Below are positions 1 through 14,671 of a stretch of 64,000 nucleotides of DNA, in pieces. The translations under genes and the position numbers were made by a program. This DNA is from Lepidurus packardi (taxonomy: Eukaryota > Arthropoda > Branchiopoda > Notostraca > Triopsidae). The stretch spans positions 8,804,001-8,868,000 of the forward strand of contig JAKZAN010000004.1 of NCBI GenBank assembly GCA_023053545.1, in the 5' to 3' direction. The notes under the pieces were generated by a model. It saw only the letters and a list, made by a program, of their open reading frames with translations, ran no database searches and was not told where the DNA came from. Numbering within the stretch: position 1 is the first letter of the stretch; every line of letters starts with the position of its first letter.

Positions 1-1561
1 AAACACGGACCGAGGTGACAGTGGAGTTTGATCATGTTAAACATCGGTGGGGTTTCTGTGTTTACTTTATCGAACGTATTTTCGCCACCATTTTCTTGAC
101 TATTTGCTTTACCATGCTGGATTCCGCTACAGTGTACTTGGTCCAAAAGCACGACGGGGATTTGGGAAAACAACGTGCGTTTGCGATTGTAGGAGCCAGT
201 ATTGCCTCGCCCATTGCTGGCATGTTAGTTGATACTTATTCTACTGATCCAAGTATGTTCCAGAATAAAACATTGGATTATAAAGTTTTATGGTGCGTAT
301 TTACCAGGTAAACCGTTCTATGACGTTACGTTTTACTTTGCGAACGCTTTATTCGCCCTGACGGTCATTTTCGTATTCTTTTTTGATGCCGCAGCAGAGA
401 AAAGCGAAGAACCCATGAAGGAGAACTTAATTAAACTAGCTAAGTATCTAGATGTGGATATTTACATAGTGGTAATGCTACTCCTGGGTACCATGTGGGG
501 TTTCTTGGAATCCTACATCTTTATCTACTTGAGTGAACTCTCGGCGCCTCCCTACATTTTAGGTATTTCCTTTAAGTCTTAATTTCCTTACCTATATTAA
601 TTAAGTAATTATAGTATATTAACTAATTTTCTTACCTAAAAAAGATAAAATTTTATTATTAATGACTCTTAATTCCTCGTTTCGTTTTACTTCTTTTTAT
701 TTCCTAATAATTTCTGTAAATTCAGGATTTTAATAGATTCTTCGAAGAAACTTACGGTTCCTAATTCCGCGCTTTTCATTTTCAGGTTTGACGGTAACCG
801 TAGGCTCGGTAGTCGGGGTACCTGTGTTGTACTGGGCGGATTTTTTGGTCGAAAAAATTGGGCAAGTGAATATGCTCATCATTGCCTTTTTTACATACGC
901 AGTCCGACTTATAGGTTACTCACTCATCAAGTAAATTTAACTGACGTTAATTAATGGCTTTGACATAAGTTATGTTTGTCTTTAGCAATTATTGGCTAGC
1001 TTTGCTCTTTGAAGCAATGGAAGCAGTGACCGTCCATCTGGTGGGAGTAGCTTCAACTTCATATAATGCGGATGCAGCCCCTTCAGGGTTACTGGCTACC
1101 CTTAATGGCGTCGTTGGCGCTGCCCATTACTCTTTAGGTTAGATTTTCTTTTAAAGGTACACTTTTAAAGAATATGGTTTTTAAGTGGGGTTTCGAATCA
1201 ATGGCAATAGGTCGTGGGTCAGGGAGTTTTGTTGGAGGAACGCTCATGTCCTACTTTGGAACGCGTACCACTTTCCAAATACTTGGTATTGCCTCAATAG
1301 CATTCGGTGTGGTGTATGGGGTCATCTACCACTGTTTCTTAGCCAAACTCGAAACAGAGCGCTTAGAAAACCGGCAAGGTAACACGTACCTAAACTAATT
1401 GGGTACTTTCCTTTTCTAACAAAGACAACTCTTCCGCAGAGGAAGAAATACAAGAAACAGAGCGTATGAGCGATTTATCCCGCCGATCGTCCCGGTCTTC
1501 TCGAACTTCACTTCACCATCCTTTCACGGATCCTATGTTGGCTCGTCGTATGAGTTTCTAA
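1..1561 (+). CDS. MFSD6-like major facilitator transporter, 5'-partial
   Basis: This is the 3' part of a multi-pass transporter of the MFSD6 / MFS_1-like group; the reading frame is open to the left edge, so the start lies outside. Exons read as <1-252, 308-562, 786-930, 986-1137, 1211-1378 and 1440-1561; all junctions are GT-AG and frame-consistent, giving about 363 visible residues. Hydrophobic segments recur in every exon (for example around FANALFALTVIFVFFF, GLTVTVGSVVGVPVLYW and FQILGIASIAFGVVYGVIY), and the glycine-rich RGSGSFVGGTL stretch before the last helices fits the C-terminal half of MFS proteins. The tail is basic and serine-rich, ends in RRMSF, and is probably cytoplasmic. Family members sit in the plasma or endomembranes; the substrate is unknown. 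Family assignment is by remembered similarity. Confidence 0.75.
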
Positions 1562-2033
1562 ATGTGTTTCATATCTGCCTTTGAATATAGCAACCACTGA
1601 ATATCAAAAGAGTGAACCCGTAAGGACGGATAATTTGTACAGACCGTTGTGGGCAATACCATAAGTCCCTATATGCGTCACAGTTGCTATAAGGAACTAG
1701 GAAAAAAGACTGCTGAATTCATTATAACTTTGGAAACTTCAAAAGGTGAAAGGAGAATTTAGATGGCGAAATACGACCAAGAAAAACGAGACAATTACAG
1801 TATGGAACGGAACGGGGAAGTAGGAAACTTCCTTCGACCTCGACTTGCTTTCGACTTAATCGAAGAAACCTTAGTCAATTTCCTGCTATAAAAGCTGCAG
1901 CAACCTTAACTCGGCCCATTAAAAGAAGCTGAGTGGTGTGATACGTTTCAAACTACGATTCTATCAAGTTAAGGTTTAAGTCGGCGAAGTGTGGCAAAAA
2001 CCCAAAGTTTAAACGGAATATACCTATCAGAGA
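1562..2033. other. Intergenic: 3' UTR and upstream region
   Basis: This stretch holds the MFSD6-like 3' UTR and the 5' region of the chitin-binding protein gene. A 42-codon ATG frame occurs at 1763-1891 but has no recognisable similarity or splice context. No convincing TATA box or repeat is visible. Confidence 0.5.
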
Positions 2034-4312
2034 ATGAAGCTCAGCTTCTTTACAATCCTAGGTAATTATGAATTATTTTCTTTTTACGAAGAAATTTACT
2101 TTAATATGGTTTCTTTTCAAATTTCTTAAAACGTTAGTAATTTTCTCTGAATTCCTAAACTCTTTCTTTAAAATCTAAAATATTACTTTTATTGCTTAAA
2201 CTAGTCTTATTTATAATTGAATGAATTATTACCCAAATAATTTAAACTTTGTTTTTTAGCCTCGTTTGGGTTAATGGTGACGACCGTTTGGGGTTTGGAT
2301 GACGAAGACAGTTTCGGCAATGGAGTGCGGAGTACGTCATCCTTAACTGCCAGTCAAGCTGGAAGATTAAACGGATTTTCCAATACAGGATTCCGGAATC
2401 CTGCCTTCCTAAGAGCGCAGAATTTTGGAATGGGAGCCACGGATTCATTAACGAACTCGGGACTACAATCGGGATCCTTGGGATTGCAATCAGGCTTGTT
2501 GGGCACACAAGCCCAAAATAACCAACTTTTGCTCTCTGGAATGAGCGGCTTAGGTGGTTTGAACTCTGGATTAGGCTTACAATCAGGCCTATTGGGTTCG
2601 CAACTTCAGGGTAATCAAATGCTCCTCTCAGGAGGTCAATTTGGTAGCGGACTGGACAGCTTTGGTGCCCAGAACTCCTTTGGCGTGCAAGGACCTGGTG
2701 GTTTGAACTCAGGATTGGGTTTCCAAAACCAGAACCGATTTCCTGGATCTTCCTTGTCTTCGTTCGGCAACAATGGGTTGGGTTTCAACTCGCAATTCAA
2801 CAATCCGTTATTAAGCCAAGGTTTGGGTAGCTCATCCTTTCTGGGTTTGCAACAAAGTGGGCTTGGGCTCAACAATGGGCAATTCGGTAGCGTTGGGCTC
2901 AACAATGGGCAATTTGGTAGCCTTGGGCTCAACAATGGTCAGTTTAGTAGTCTTGGACTGAACAATGGGCAATTTGGTGGTCTTGGACTCAACAATGGGC
3001 AGTTTGGTGGTCTTGGACTCAACAACGGACAGTTTAGTAATCTTGGGCTCAACAATGGGCAATTGGGTGGCCTTGGGCTCAGCAATGCGCAACTGGGGGG
3101 CCTTGGACTCAACAATGGACAGTTTAGCGGTCTTGGGCTTAGCAGCGGTCAGTTCGGTAATCTTGGTCTAAATAATGGCTTATTTAGCAATCAAGGAGGC
3201 AATAATGCCCAATTCGGTTTAAACAATGGCCAATTTGGATCTTTAGGAGGGTTAAGCAACTCACCATTCAATCAACAGAGCATGTTATTGAACCAAAATT
3301 CGAACCTTGGATTAGGTTTAAATTCAAACTTGGGAATGAGCGGGTTTGGGGGCAATAGTTTCGGTTTAGGAGCTTTAGGAACTAACAGCGTTCGACAATT
3401 TCGCGAACTTGATTCTTCCAAAAATGATCGTACCATTTTCAACAACGACATTGATGAGAATTCTGCATTAAGTCGTCAGAAGAACATGAGCGACATGTTG
3501 GCCATTAAACTCAATAACCCCTTCAGACAGCCAATGTTTCCCAACAATAACATAAACAACAGAGAAGGTAATCAATTCCTAACTCAACTAAATGCCAACC
3601 AACAATTCGCCAGCCAAGGGCCCTTTCCTTCCCAACAACAAAAAATAAACAACATGGTCAACGATATTCGTACCCTAGTGCCCGGTCAACCAAATCAAGA
3701 TTATCCTACCTTCCACAGCGTTCCAGAAACGGGATTCTCTTGCCAGGGTCGTCAAGCAGGTAATTAAACACACACCTTGCTTATCTATCCGTATATTAAG
3801 TGATTGACATTGATAAAAACTTTTTTTATGTCACAGGCTATTACGCAGATTTGAAAACCCGTTGCCAGGCTTTCCACATTTGCGGTTTGGACGCCTCTAG
3901 TGGCATGTCGAAGAACTCTTTCCTGTGCCCTAATGGCACTTTGTTCAATCAAGTTAATCGGGTTTGCCAATGGTGGGGGGAAGTGGAGTGCTCCAAAAGC
4001 GAGCAGTTTTACAACCTAAACGATAACGATGCTAAGTCACACATGACTACTTCAACTCCTGTCCAAACTCTACCTTCGCCTAATCAAAACTTCCAAGCTC
4101 TGCCCACTCAGTTTCCTAGTTCTTTCGACGGATCTCTTTTCCAGCGTCCTTTCACCAATTTCGACGCCAGTTCTATTCAAAACGCTATGAATTCCAACAA
4201 CCATAATAGCGATCAAACGAATATTCAAAACGATAAACCTCTGTTCACTCCACCCCAGAAACGCCCTCAATTCCGTCCTAATTTCCGTCCTAATTCATCC
4301 ACTACTGTTTAG
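2034..4312 (+). CDS. Secreted Gly/Asn/Leu/Gln-rich protein with one chitin-binding type-2 domain
   Basis: Predicted extracellular cuticle or peritrophin-like protein. Exons are 2034-2061, 2260-3759 and 3837-4312 (667 aa). The short first exon (MKLSFFTIL) joins the second to make a classic signal peptide ending near VTTVWG; this decides the start, since the next ATG at 2274 would lack it. Residues about 20-400 are low complexity, with eleven contiguous decapeptides of the LGLNNGQFGG type. Residues about 504-561 form a peritrophin-A/CBM14 domain with six cysteines (C504, C519, C525, C540, C553, C561) and the aromatic pair YY and WW expected for chitin binding. The exon 2-3 junction cuts this domain. 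A Pro/Asn/Gln-rich tail follows. The single domain resembles the CPAP1 class, but the repeat region is unusual. It converges on GUF1. Confidence 0.8.
2862..3191 (+). repeat. Eleven in-frame 30-bp tandem repeats (decapeptide)
   Basis: Eleven back-to-back 30-nt units inside exon 2 encode variants of LGLNNGQFGG; positions 8-10 vary (FGS, FGG, FSN, LGG). Further diverged copies continue to about 3270. The units differ mostly by synonymous or conservative changes, so the repeat is probably expanded under protein-level constraint. Confidence 0.9.
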
Positions 4313-4470
4313 GAAATTTTCCAATGCGTTTTTGTTCGAGTATATTCTCTATTAAATTGGCAAATATTAAATCCTAAGCTCTGTACAGTCTCGTCCATAT
4401 CTTCGTTACGTACTAATACACAACTACGTAAGATTTAGAAATATAATACTTAGGGTTTGTCATCTTTTAA

Positions 4471-4908
4471 AGGGGGAGTAAGGTACGAAAAAATAAAAAA
4501 ATATGTTATAGAGGAGACCAAAATAAGTGTTCTGGCTGAAGAACCCCTATGTCAATTATGCATATTAACCGAGTAATTAATTATTTAGCGGTTTAAGCTC
4601 CGCCCCTTTCCGCCAAATTTCAAATTTTCCTATCCTTATAACATTGGCGGACAGTTGGCCGGAGGCCTAGCGACTTTACCTGTGAGCGCATTCAAAATCG
4701 ATCCCAGATCTCATAGGGACCGTACCGTGACCTTTCTTTTGAATGCTTAAGCAGTTTTTTACGCGCTTTGGTTACTTCACAAACTTAATCACAAAAAACC
4801 ACTTTTTCTTCGCGCCACGACGGGAATGTTCCGTTCTGTGGCTCAACGAACGTCAACGCCGCGAGCGTGGAGCTCACAACCTGTGTCAGGATAGCCTGCC
4901 GGACTAAC
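4471..4908 (+). repeat. Left arm of the TTAA-flanked inverted repeat
   Basis: This 438-bp arm is the exact reverse complement of 5092-5529 as far as can be read. It begins AGGGGGAGTAAGG next to TTAA and ends in CTAAC at the loop. Confidence 0.9.
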
Positions 4909-5046
4909 ATATTGGGGAGAGCTAGGCTAAGAAGCCTTGGAACGCGTGTTATCCAAAGTCGACATTCCAAAGCGTGGTCTTGTATACGTGCTGACTATTC
5001 GCTTGTTTAGTTTATTAGTTTGTGTCTTCATAAGCTTTGAATTAAA

Positions 5047-5157
5047 ATGAGTGATAACGATAGTGTTTCAAGCGATTCTTCGGATTCTTCGGTTAGTCCG
5101 GCAGGCTATCCTGACACAGGTTGTGAGCTCCACGCTCGCGGCGTTGACGTTCGTTGA
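5047..5157 (+). other. Short acidic/serine ORF in element loop (possible transposase remnant)
   Basis: A 36-codon frame starts in the loop with MSDNDSVSSDSSDSSVS and runs into the right arm before a stop. Acidic, serine-rich N-termini occur in some TTAA-type transposases, so this may be the leftover 5' end of the parent transposase gene. It is far too short to be functional, and the link is only an inference from composition. Confidence 0.25.
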
Positions 5158-5423
5158 GCCACAGAACGGAACATTCCCGTCGTGGCGCGAAGAAAAAGTG
5201 GTTTTTTGTGATTAAGTTTGTGAAGTAACCAAAGCGCGTAAAAAACTGCTTAAGCATTCAAAAGAAAGGTCACGGTACGGTCCCTATGAGATCTGGGATC
5301 GATTTTGAATGCGCTCACAGGTAAAGTCGCTAGGCCTCCGGCCAACTGTCCGCCAATGTTATAAGGATAGGAAAATTTGAAATTTGGCGGAAAGGGGCGG
5401 AGCTTAAACCGCTAAATAATTAA

Positions 5424-8110
<2,687 letters not shown>

Positions 8111-8277
8111 TTTCTATAATAGCGATAACTATCGCCTTTTATGTCCTGGGTTGTGGATATAACACGTTTAGTACACTTATCTCTGACATATACCACACGT
8201 GTGTAACTTATTTGAAAACAATGAATAAACACGTGGTAGGCTAGCAAACGAACCACGAATCAATGTATGGTCTAATA

Positions 8278-8330
8278 CAGCGGTTCTCAAACTGTGCGCC
8301 GCGGTGGGCTTGCAAGGGCGCCGCGAAAGA
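8278..8330 (+). mobile_element. Possible hAT-type terminal inverted repeat fragment
   Basis: The motif CAGCGGTTCTCAAACTG at 8278 resembles the CAG.GGTTCTCAAACT ends common in hAT elements. No matching opposite end or 8-bp target duplication was found downstream, so this is at best one end of a decayed element. The end coordinate is arbitrary. Confidence 0.3.
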
Positions 8331-8492
8331 TTTCTATAACCCCATTAATTGCGATTTATTCATGTAATTATTCCGTGCTTCAAGATGTACTTACTAAACA
8401 GTTTTTATATAATACCTTAGGAATTCCAAATGCACGTTTTATTAAAATTTTTCTTAATAATTATAACCGTGCCGCAACTGCGCACCGCAGCA

Positions 8493-8607
8493 AACGACTG
8501 GATTTTATTTCGATATTTCAGACGGCGTGTTTTTGTTGGGAACAAGCCGGTATTGGGATGGCATGCTGGGAATTTACCCGAGTGCAGCAGAAGCTCAGTC
8601 TTCCGTT
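8493..8607 (+). pseudogene. Inverted partial copy of the WDR77/MEP50 intron 1 - exon 2 junction
   Basis: These 115 bp match 10024-10150 (minus strand) almost base for base. The match includes about 30 bp of intron 1 with its acceptor, then the first half of exon 2. The copy lacks a 12-bp stretch (codons around N-L-T-S) and has a few substitutions. Because intron sequence is included it arose from DNA, not mRNA. It lies downstream of the parent gene in opposite orientation and has no matching exons around it. Confidence 0.8.
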
Positions 8608-8880
8608 TATGTTCTTGAACTGTCGGTCGACCTTTCACTTTCGTCTATGCGCTTTGAAATCGGAGTGTGTTCTACAATTTTAATTGCAGAAAAGTCTTGT
8701 GCGCACGTATAATTATATTATATTTATTTATAAAAATTACAAGGTGAGCAAACAAACTAGCCAGCCAGTGAACAAACTAATAGGTATCTCTTTGGCTTCT
8801 ACAGTAAATGCTGTAATCAGTTCAAAAATTGATTTGACAGATGCTAATGTGTACGATGTATTTCATTACTTCGAGTTACA

Positions 8881-10313
8881 TCACAGAAGTATCTCATGAG
8901 CAATAATTCGGTGATCCCAGCCGCACGAGTATAAAACAGAAGAATCCTTAGACCAAGCCAATCCTTTCACATAGTCCATATGTCTTTCATCCGTGTATCT
9001 AATTAATAAAAAATTGATTCCACATTCCTTTGGAAACAAATAAGTTTACCGTAAAACTGGTTTGGAAGCTTCGAATGCAAAAACGTTAACTTTCCCATCG
9101 TCTCCACTAGCCGCCAAATGGTTTCGACTAAACAAACAATAGAAAAAGTTTTACCAGTTAATTTTAAGGGAATTTTTACGGAATCTTACTTGGCAGGAGA
9201 ATGCTTGAGATTTCGTATAGGCCTTTCAAGGCTACTGTTCACTTGATAAGTTGGCGTACCTAGATGTCTCATTTCAATTCCTCCAATTTGTCCTTGCACT
9301 GTTCCATAATTTATTTCGTGCTCATCTTTCCATGCTACAGAACACGGCCGTCCAAGGGCATTATTCACTGGCAAACCTAACAATAAAATAAACCAAACCA
9401 AACCATATAGCTGCTCAACACCACTTCCGTTGATCAGAATTAATCTCTTACGATGAGCAGGGCGATCACGCCTTGTATCCCAAATAAGGACTTCGCCATC
9501 TTCGGAGCAAGACGTAAAAACTAGCGAATTATGAGGATTTAATGCCAACGAAACAACAGCTTCTCGATGAGCGGGCAAATATTTATGTTGGCAAACAAGC
9601 GTTTGAGAGTCCCATACTCGAATACTAACCAAAGTAAACCAGTTAATTTTCTTAAGCACTCCTATGAAAGAAAAATTTACCTAAGATCATAAGAACCTGT
9701 TAAAACCGTATTTCCAGTTAGATCTACATCTAAAGAAAGAATGCCTGCATCATGATCCCAAACCGAAGTGGCACACGTTAAACTCCAGTTGCCGGTTTTT
9801 TGCCTTTCTTCTGGTTTTTCCACTATAAATAGCTGCAGACATCCATTATCCAGCCCTACAACTACCTAAGGTTCGAAAGGCATAGAATTAATAACAACAC
9901 ATTTAGTTTCCGTTTAAAACGTTTTACTTTGTCGGAAGACCCTAGAAATCTAGCACAAGGTATTCCAGCTTCAAACTTCCCGTAAACAGATTGTTTGGCA
10001 CCAATCGTGCTACTTTCTTCTTGAACGGAAGACTGAGCTTCTGCTGCACTTTGGTAAATTCCCAGCATGCCATCCCAATACCGGCTTGTTAAATTGGAAG
10101 TTCCCAACAAAAACACGCCGTCTGAAATATCGAAATAAAATCCAATCGTTTATATTATAATTCGATTTCCAAAGTTCTGCATATGACAGGAACTTCACCT
10201 GGGGCCACATCAATGCAATCAAAGTATTTCCTAAGCTTAGAATCTGTAAAATCTAGGTTAGTTTTCACACAACTTGCTGACGAATTTCCCACATTATTTT
10301 CCATGTTCGCCAT
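8881..10313 (-). CDS. WDR77: WDR77/MEP50, methylosome WD40 subunit
   Basis: WD40-repeat partner of the arginine methyltransferase PRMT5; it presents substrates such as Sm proteins and histones. Seven exons: 10313-10199, 10121-9928, 9865-9681, 9624-9452, 9376-9190, 9127-9050, 8998-8881 (349 aa, close to the vertebrate length of about 340). Diagnostic stretches are the N-terminal SRYWDGMLG, repeat elements TGSYDLSIRVWD and TSCSEDGEVLIWDTR, LAASGDDGKVNVF, and a C-terminal WD repeat ending LYSCGWDHRIIAHE. The start is either M1 (MANMENN) or M4 at 10304; both are possible. The gene lies 317 bp downstream of SREBP on the same strand. Confidence 0.9.
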
Positions 10314-10630
10314 TTTGAACTAATGCCCAAAATAATAAACTTAAGCGCCGCCAGGCGGACTTTTAACTGAACTATCGCATTATAAAGTAATAGATGAATT
10401 TCCTTGATAATGCGGTAAGATAATAATAATCCAGTTCATAATTTGGTACAGTTTTAAAAATCAAAACACTGATTCAAGGTTTAATTTCAAGATATAGTGC
10501 TCTTTTTAATTTAAAGTAGTTCATTACGAGTTCATAAATTTCATTCATGAATTGAATAAATAAACCCAATTATGTAAATGATGATAGTATATTAAAAGAC
10601 TGAAAAAAATGTGCCATTTATACAAAATTT
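10314..10630. other. Intergenic between SREBP 3' end and WDR77 start
   Basis: AT-rich 317 bp holding the SREBP 3' UTR and the WDR77 promoter. An AATAAA-like signal on the minus strand is plausible, but no distinct element stands out. Confidence 0.5.
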
Positions 10631-13600
10631 TCACTTAATAGTTTCCATGCTCTTGATTAACGTATAACAATCTTGCAACTTCTTCTTATCTCCAACCTTT
10701 TCCAAAGTACGAGCAGCTTCTACTAACATTCCTGTGCGCTCACCAGGCGTGGCCAACAACGGCGAAGGCAAATGCCTACAAGCCATATACAATGCTGCTG
10801 CATGTTCTCGTTCTCCGGTCGATTCTTCCTCCCCTAATCAAGCAAATACATGTTAATAACAGACTTAAGAAACGCCGAAATTTGTGAATGAAAAAAACGA
10901 ACCATATTTCCCACAAATGACCGACTGTCGGCCTTGCCGATGTCTCAAGGTGCGATCCAACAGTTGTCTTGTACGATCCGGAGCCGCACCTGCCATCATT
11001 CGCACAGTGGCTTCGTGTAAGAACACGCGAGGTAAAACGCTCTATTTTGTTAAATCATTAAAACCATAAACTCATTAAAAGTATATGCTCAAGTTACCGG
11101 CATATATTGAGACAGCCGTCGAAGACAAGCTAAATCATCTTGGAAACTCGTCAAAGTTCTAGGCGAAGCCATCAAGAATCCATCCGAATCGCTCGATTCA
11201 GTCTTTTGTTCCCATATGGCTGTCTTGGTTTCCAGTAACCAATCGCAAGCGAGCAACAATGCAGCCTACAACAGAACTTTCTGCTTAACATACACATTTC
11301 TTTTCATTTCAATTTTTAATATTATTAAAGTGAATGTTACAAAGTAATGGGAAAAAATACTAAACGAAAGGAACATCCAATCGTCGATTCTGATACTCAG
11401 TTTGGGTTTGCACTGCAGAAACACTGCAGATCTTTAAACTCCATGCAATGCAACTACAATGCACCCCAACCAGGAATCCTTTCACTGCATACAAATTTTC
11501 ACGCCAAGAAGTCAAAACTCAAGTCAAGTCCACTAAAAATACACCTACCTGGGCGATCAATTCGCAATCTTTCGTTAAAACCATAGTTAACGTTTCTCGG
11601 AGCAGTCCGCTTGCTTCGGCACACAATCTGTCGAGTTCTTCAGAAGATTCCCCTCGTATCCATGCCCTTCTAGCTCGGTAGGATGCTCTCACAGCTTGAA
11701 CCAAAGCTGCTTGCCTAGCCCGCATTTCATTCTGAGCTAAAGGTATTGAACATCCATCCACTTGGCTGTGTAGTCGCTCTGCTTGTTCGTCTTCATTCAA
11801 ATACCAATAAGACGCCACAGCCAACATGGAGGCCCACCATGCACTCATGGTATCCCCTACTGCAAGAAAAATTAAAAAAATACAAATTTCATCCCAACAA
11901 GATCTCCAAAAGTAATATAAATTCACTCCATTCTCTTACAAATAGGAAGATAGAACATTTCCTAAAATTTACCCATTATGTTCAGATTAGTTTCTCCCAG
12001 TTGCGGAACGGGTTGGCCAGCTGCTGCAGCGTTTTCAGTAAGTAATTGCGAATAAGATAAAGCATCACCAATCTGAATCCTCTTTGATGGCTCCGATTCA
12101 CAACTATCAGCAACTCGGAGACCAGGATTGACCACAGCTAATAATGCCTTCTCTAATACGTGTTCACGGTATAACTAACATAAAAATAAAAATGAATTTA
12201 GAAATTGGGAAAAAAAACAATGATAACAAAAAAGTACATCCTGCTGAAATTAATTAAAAAGACTAAAAAAAAAGTAAACCTTACTCTCATGACGTAATCC
12301 AACGGATCAGCCCCATTACTGGACATGGTAAACAAAGGTGACAAGGGTGTTTCGTAATCCCATCTATGTGTAATAAAAAACCGCTGGCCTTGAATGCCAC
12401 AAAACCATTGCAATTTGACCGAGATATTTGCTACTGCTCCTTTAGCTCGATTATAATAAAATCTATAAATGAAAAAATATGAATTTGTTGGGTATCAAAT
12501 TCGGAAAGGTTTACTTGGCAAGCCAGAAATTGCTTCTGGGGAGACTATGCTTTATTCTTAAAGCCAAAGTCAGGTAGATTTCCACTAAAAGGTCCGGTTT
12601 TAGGGCCCAGCCAGCCATTTCGGCCAGCGAAGTCGCATTGATAGCCAAGCATAAGCCCATCATTTGCTCCCACTTCCCTCGATTTTGCTTCTCACCAAAG
12701 CCCATGAGATGGGCTTGGTGTAATCGATGGTAGCAAACCGCAGCTTCGGATAAAAGACTCCGTTGATGCTTTCTCTGACTTCTAGAGTACCAGAGCTTGC
12801 CTGCTCGTCCACCAGCAACGTACGCCAAACCCAAACGGTTTAGAAACAGCAAAAGTCCATTCCAACCAATAGAAGCTAAGATGTCCAGTTTGGATTCTGG
12901 TAATCTTCTTCCCAAAGCGCTCAATGCTAGCTGGTATTGTGATATCATACCATTAAACTTGCCCTAAAGGGTAAAAAAATAAATAAAATGCTTAAGAAAT
13001 TATCAAGTATATTCACAAAAATAAACAATCCTACCTTTGCTAAATCAAAATCTGCTTGTTTTCGGTGTTGCCAGTACGCTGTCATAGCTTTTGATTGACT
13101 TTCTACAACAGGCTCACCATAAATAAAAGCGCGTAATGCCATAGTCCCCAATAATAAAACGTTTATCAGCCATACCAATGCCATCCATAGATATTCGGTT
13201 GGATCAAAGCTGTCACCTATTATAAATAAAATAATATTTCTATGAATTAGTTAACGTTGGAGATTGACAATAAGGACGACGTTTACTTGCACTGAGAATA
13301 GTTCTACCAGTACTGGAGGTTGTAGTACTGTCTTTAGCCCAAGACTGGGAAACCTTGTCTGCGACCAAACCAAACGGATTGAAGGCCAGTATGCCAAACA
13401 TAAACATGCATAAAACCAAACGAGAACGATCCAACATCGCTTTGACCATTGGTGGATTGCTCAATTCGTCCTGGCTTACCTTTTAAGAAAAAAAATTAGT
13501 TGACATAATTATTATTCGAATTATTACAGATACTTCTTATTTAATTATTAATTTACAAAAAATGTGGGGGAAAAATTCAGTTAAGGTAAGAATATCTTGG

Positions 13601-14671
13601 AAAAAAATGGAATGAATATCTTGGAAGACAATTACCGAGGCAGGCAACGGGGAGAACGACAATTGACTGGAGGGTGAATCATGAGCAAAATCTGAGGAAG
13701 GAGGCGTCATTTCTTCCATAGACTGAGGCGAAGAAGCAGCTAAAGATATATCAGGACTCGCAGGTGCTAACAAAGAGCCTAGACTTTGTTGTCCCACCAT
13801 TTTGTACGCTAAAAGCTCCTTTTTGCAAGCGAAAAGCTCTGCTTCCTTACGAGCATTGGCTTTTTGCAAGTGTTTGATATAATCGATGGCTTTTTTCAAG
13901 ATCCCAGACTTGCTCAACTGCAAAAAGAAAAAATATTAATTTGCCCTACAGAAATTAAATGAAACTAGCTCAAATTTACTTTCGTGTCTTCGCCAGCTAC
14001 TAGGATTCGCAGCTCCGTGATTTTGTCATTGATACTACTCCTATAGCGTCTTTCGATGGCGTTATGGGCATTGGGTCGTTTGTCATCAAATTTGTCGGGT
14101 TCTTTACGCATTTGGATGTGGTTTGACGCAATCGGGAATTGTTGTGGCGTCATGATCAGTAATTGGATGGAAGGATTGACCATGGTGGGTAAATTGACTG
14201 ACTGCGGTGGTTTGGGGACTAATTTGGGCTTCAAAACAGGTTTAAACTCCTTGAGTGAAGGTTCGGGAGGAGTTGGAGGAACCGAATAGCGAAAAGGCGC
14301 TGAAACTGGAGTGACATGGGTGGGCGAGAGATGAACCGTAGAAGGAATTTCCGCTATGGGACTGCATTCCATTGAATGAGTCGAATTTGAACCAAACGAA
14401 CCATCGAGCTACAATTACAAGATTGAAAGTAACTGGACACATTCAAAATGAGAAACTATTTTAAGAGCTCTTACTGGCTCTGCTGTAAAGAGATCTGTGC
14501 CCAAATCAACCAACTCTTCGTCTTGATGAGGAAGGAAGTCTGGGAATATAATGCGAATTTATAATCTTTTCGTATCAAAAAGATAGATTGCTCGATGAAT
14601 TTACCATAGAATCTAGGAGAAAAGGGAAATTCCACACCATCTATCAACTCCGTGGGAGCTGATCCATTCAT
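10631..14671 (-). CDS. SREBP: Sterol regulatory element-binding protein (membrane-bound bHLH-ZIP factor)
   Basis: ER-anchored transcription factor released by S1P and S2P proteolysis to drive lipid synthesis genes. Thirteen exons: 14671-14605, 14539-14475, 14408-13980, 13917-13636, 13479-13287, 13216-13035, 12963-12515, 12462-12285, 12174-11973, 11859-11549, 11265-11098, 11041-10903, 10833-10631 (955 aa). The N-terminus is acidic ([12 protein letters not shown]). The bHLH spans about 154-220 and keeps the SREBP-specific tyrosine in ERRYRSS (Y166). Residues 298-305, DRSRLVLC, followed by NPF, match the S2P cleavage helix. The luminal loop carries an RxxL S1P site, RTIL, at 340-343. A second membrane helix lies at about 355-372. 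The long C-terminal regulatory domain, which binds SCAP, is complete. Confidence 0.95.

Noticed and set aside
1763-1891. 42-codon ATG frame between the transporter and chitin-binding genes
   Set aside because: Too short, no homology recognised, no splice signals that would join it to either neighbour.
4785-4970. 61-aa minus-strand frame in the left arm and loop
   Set aside because: It only mirrors part of the loop frame and right arm of the palindrome; no similarity or splice context.
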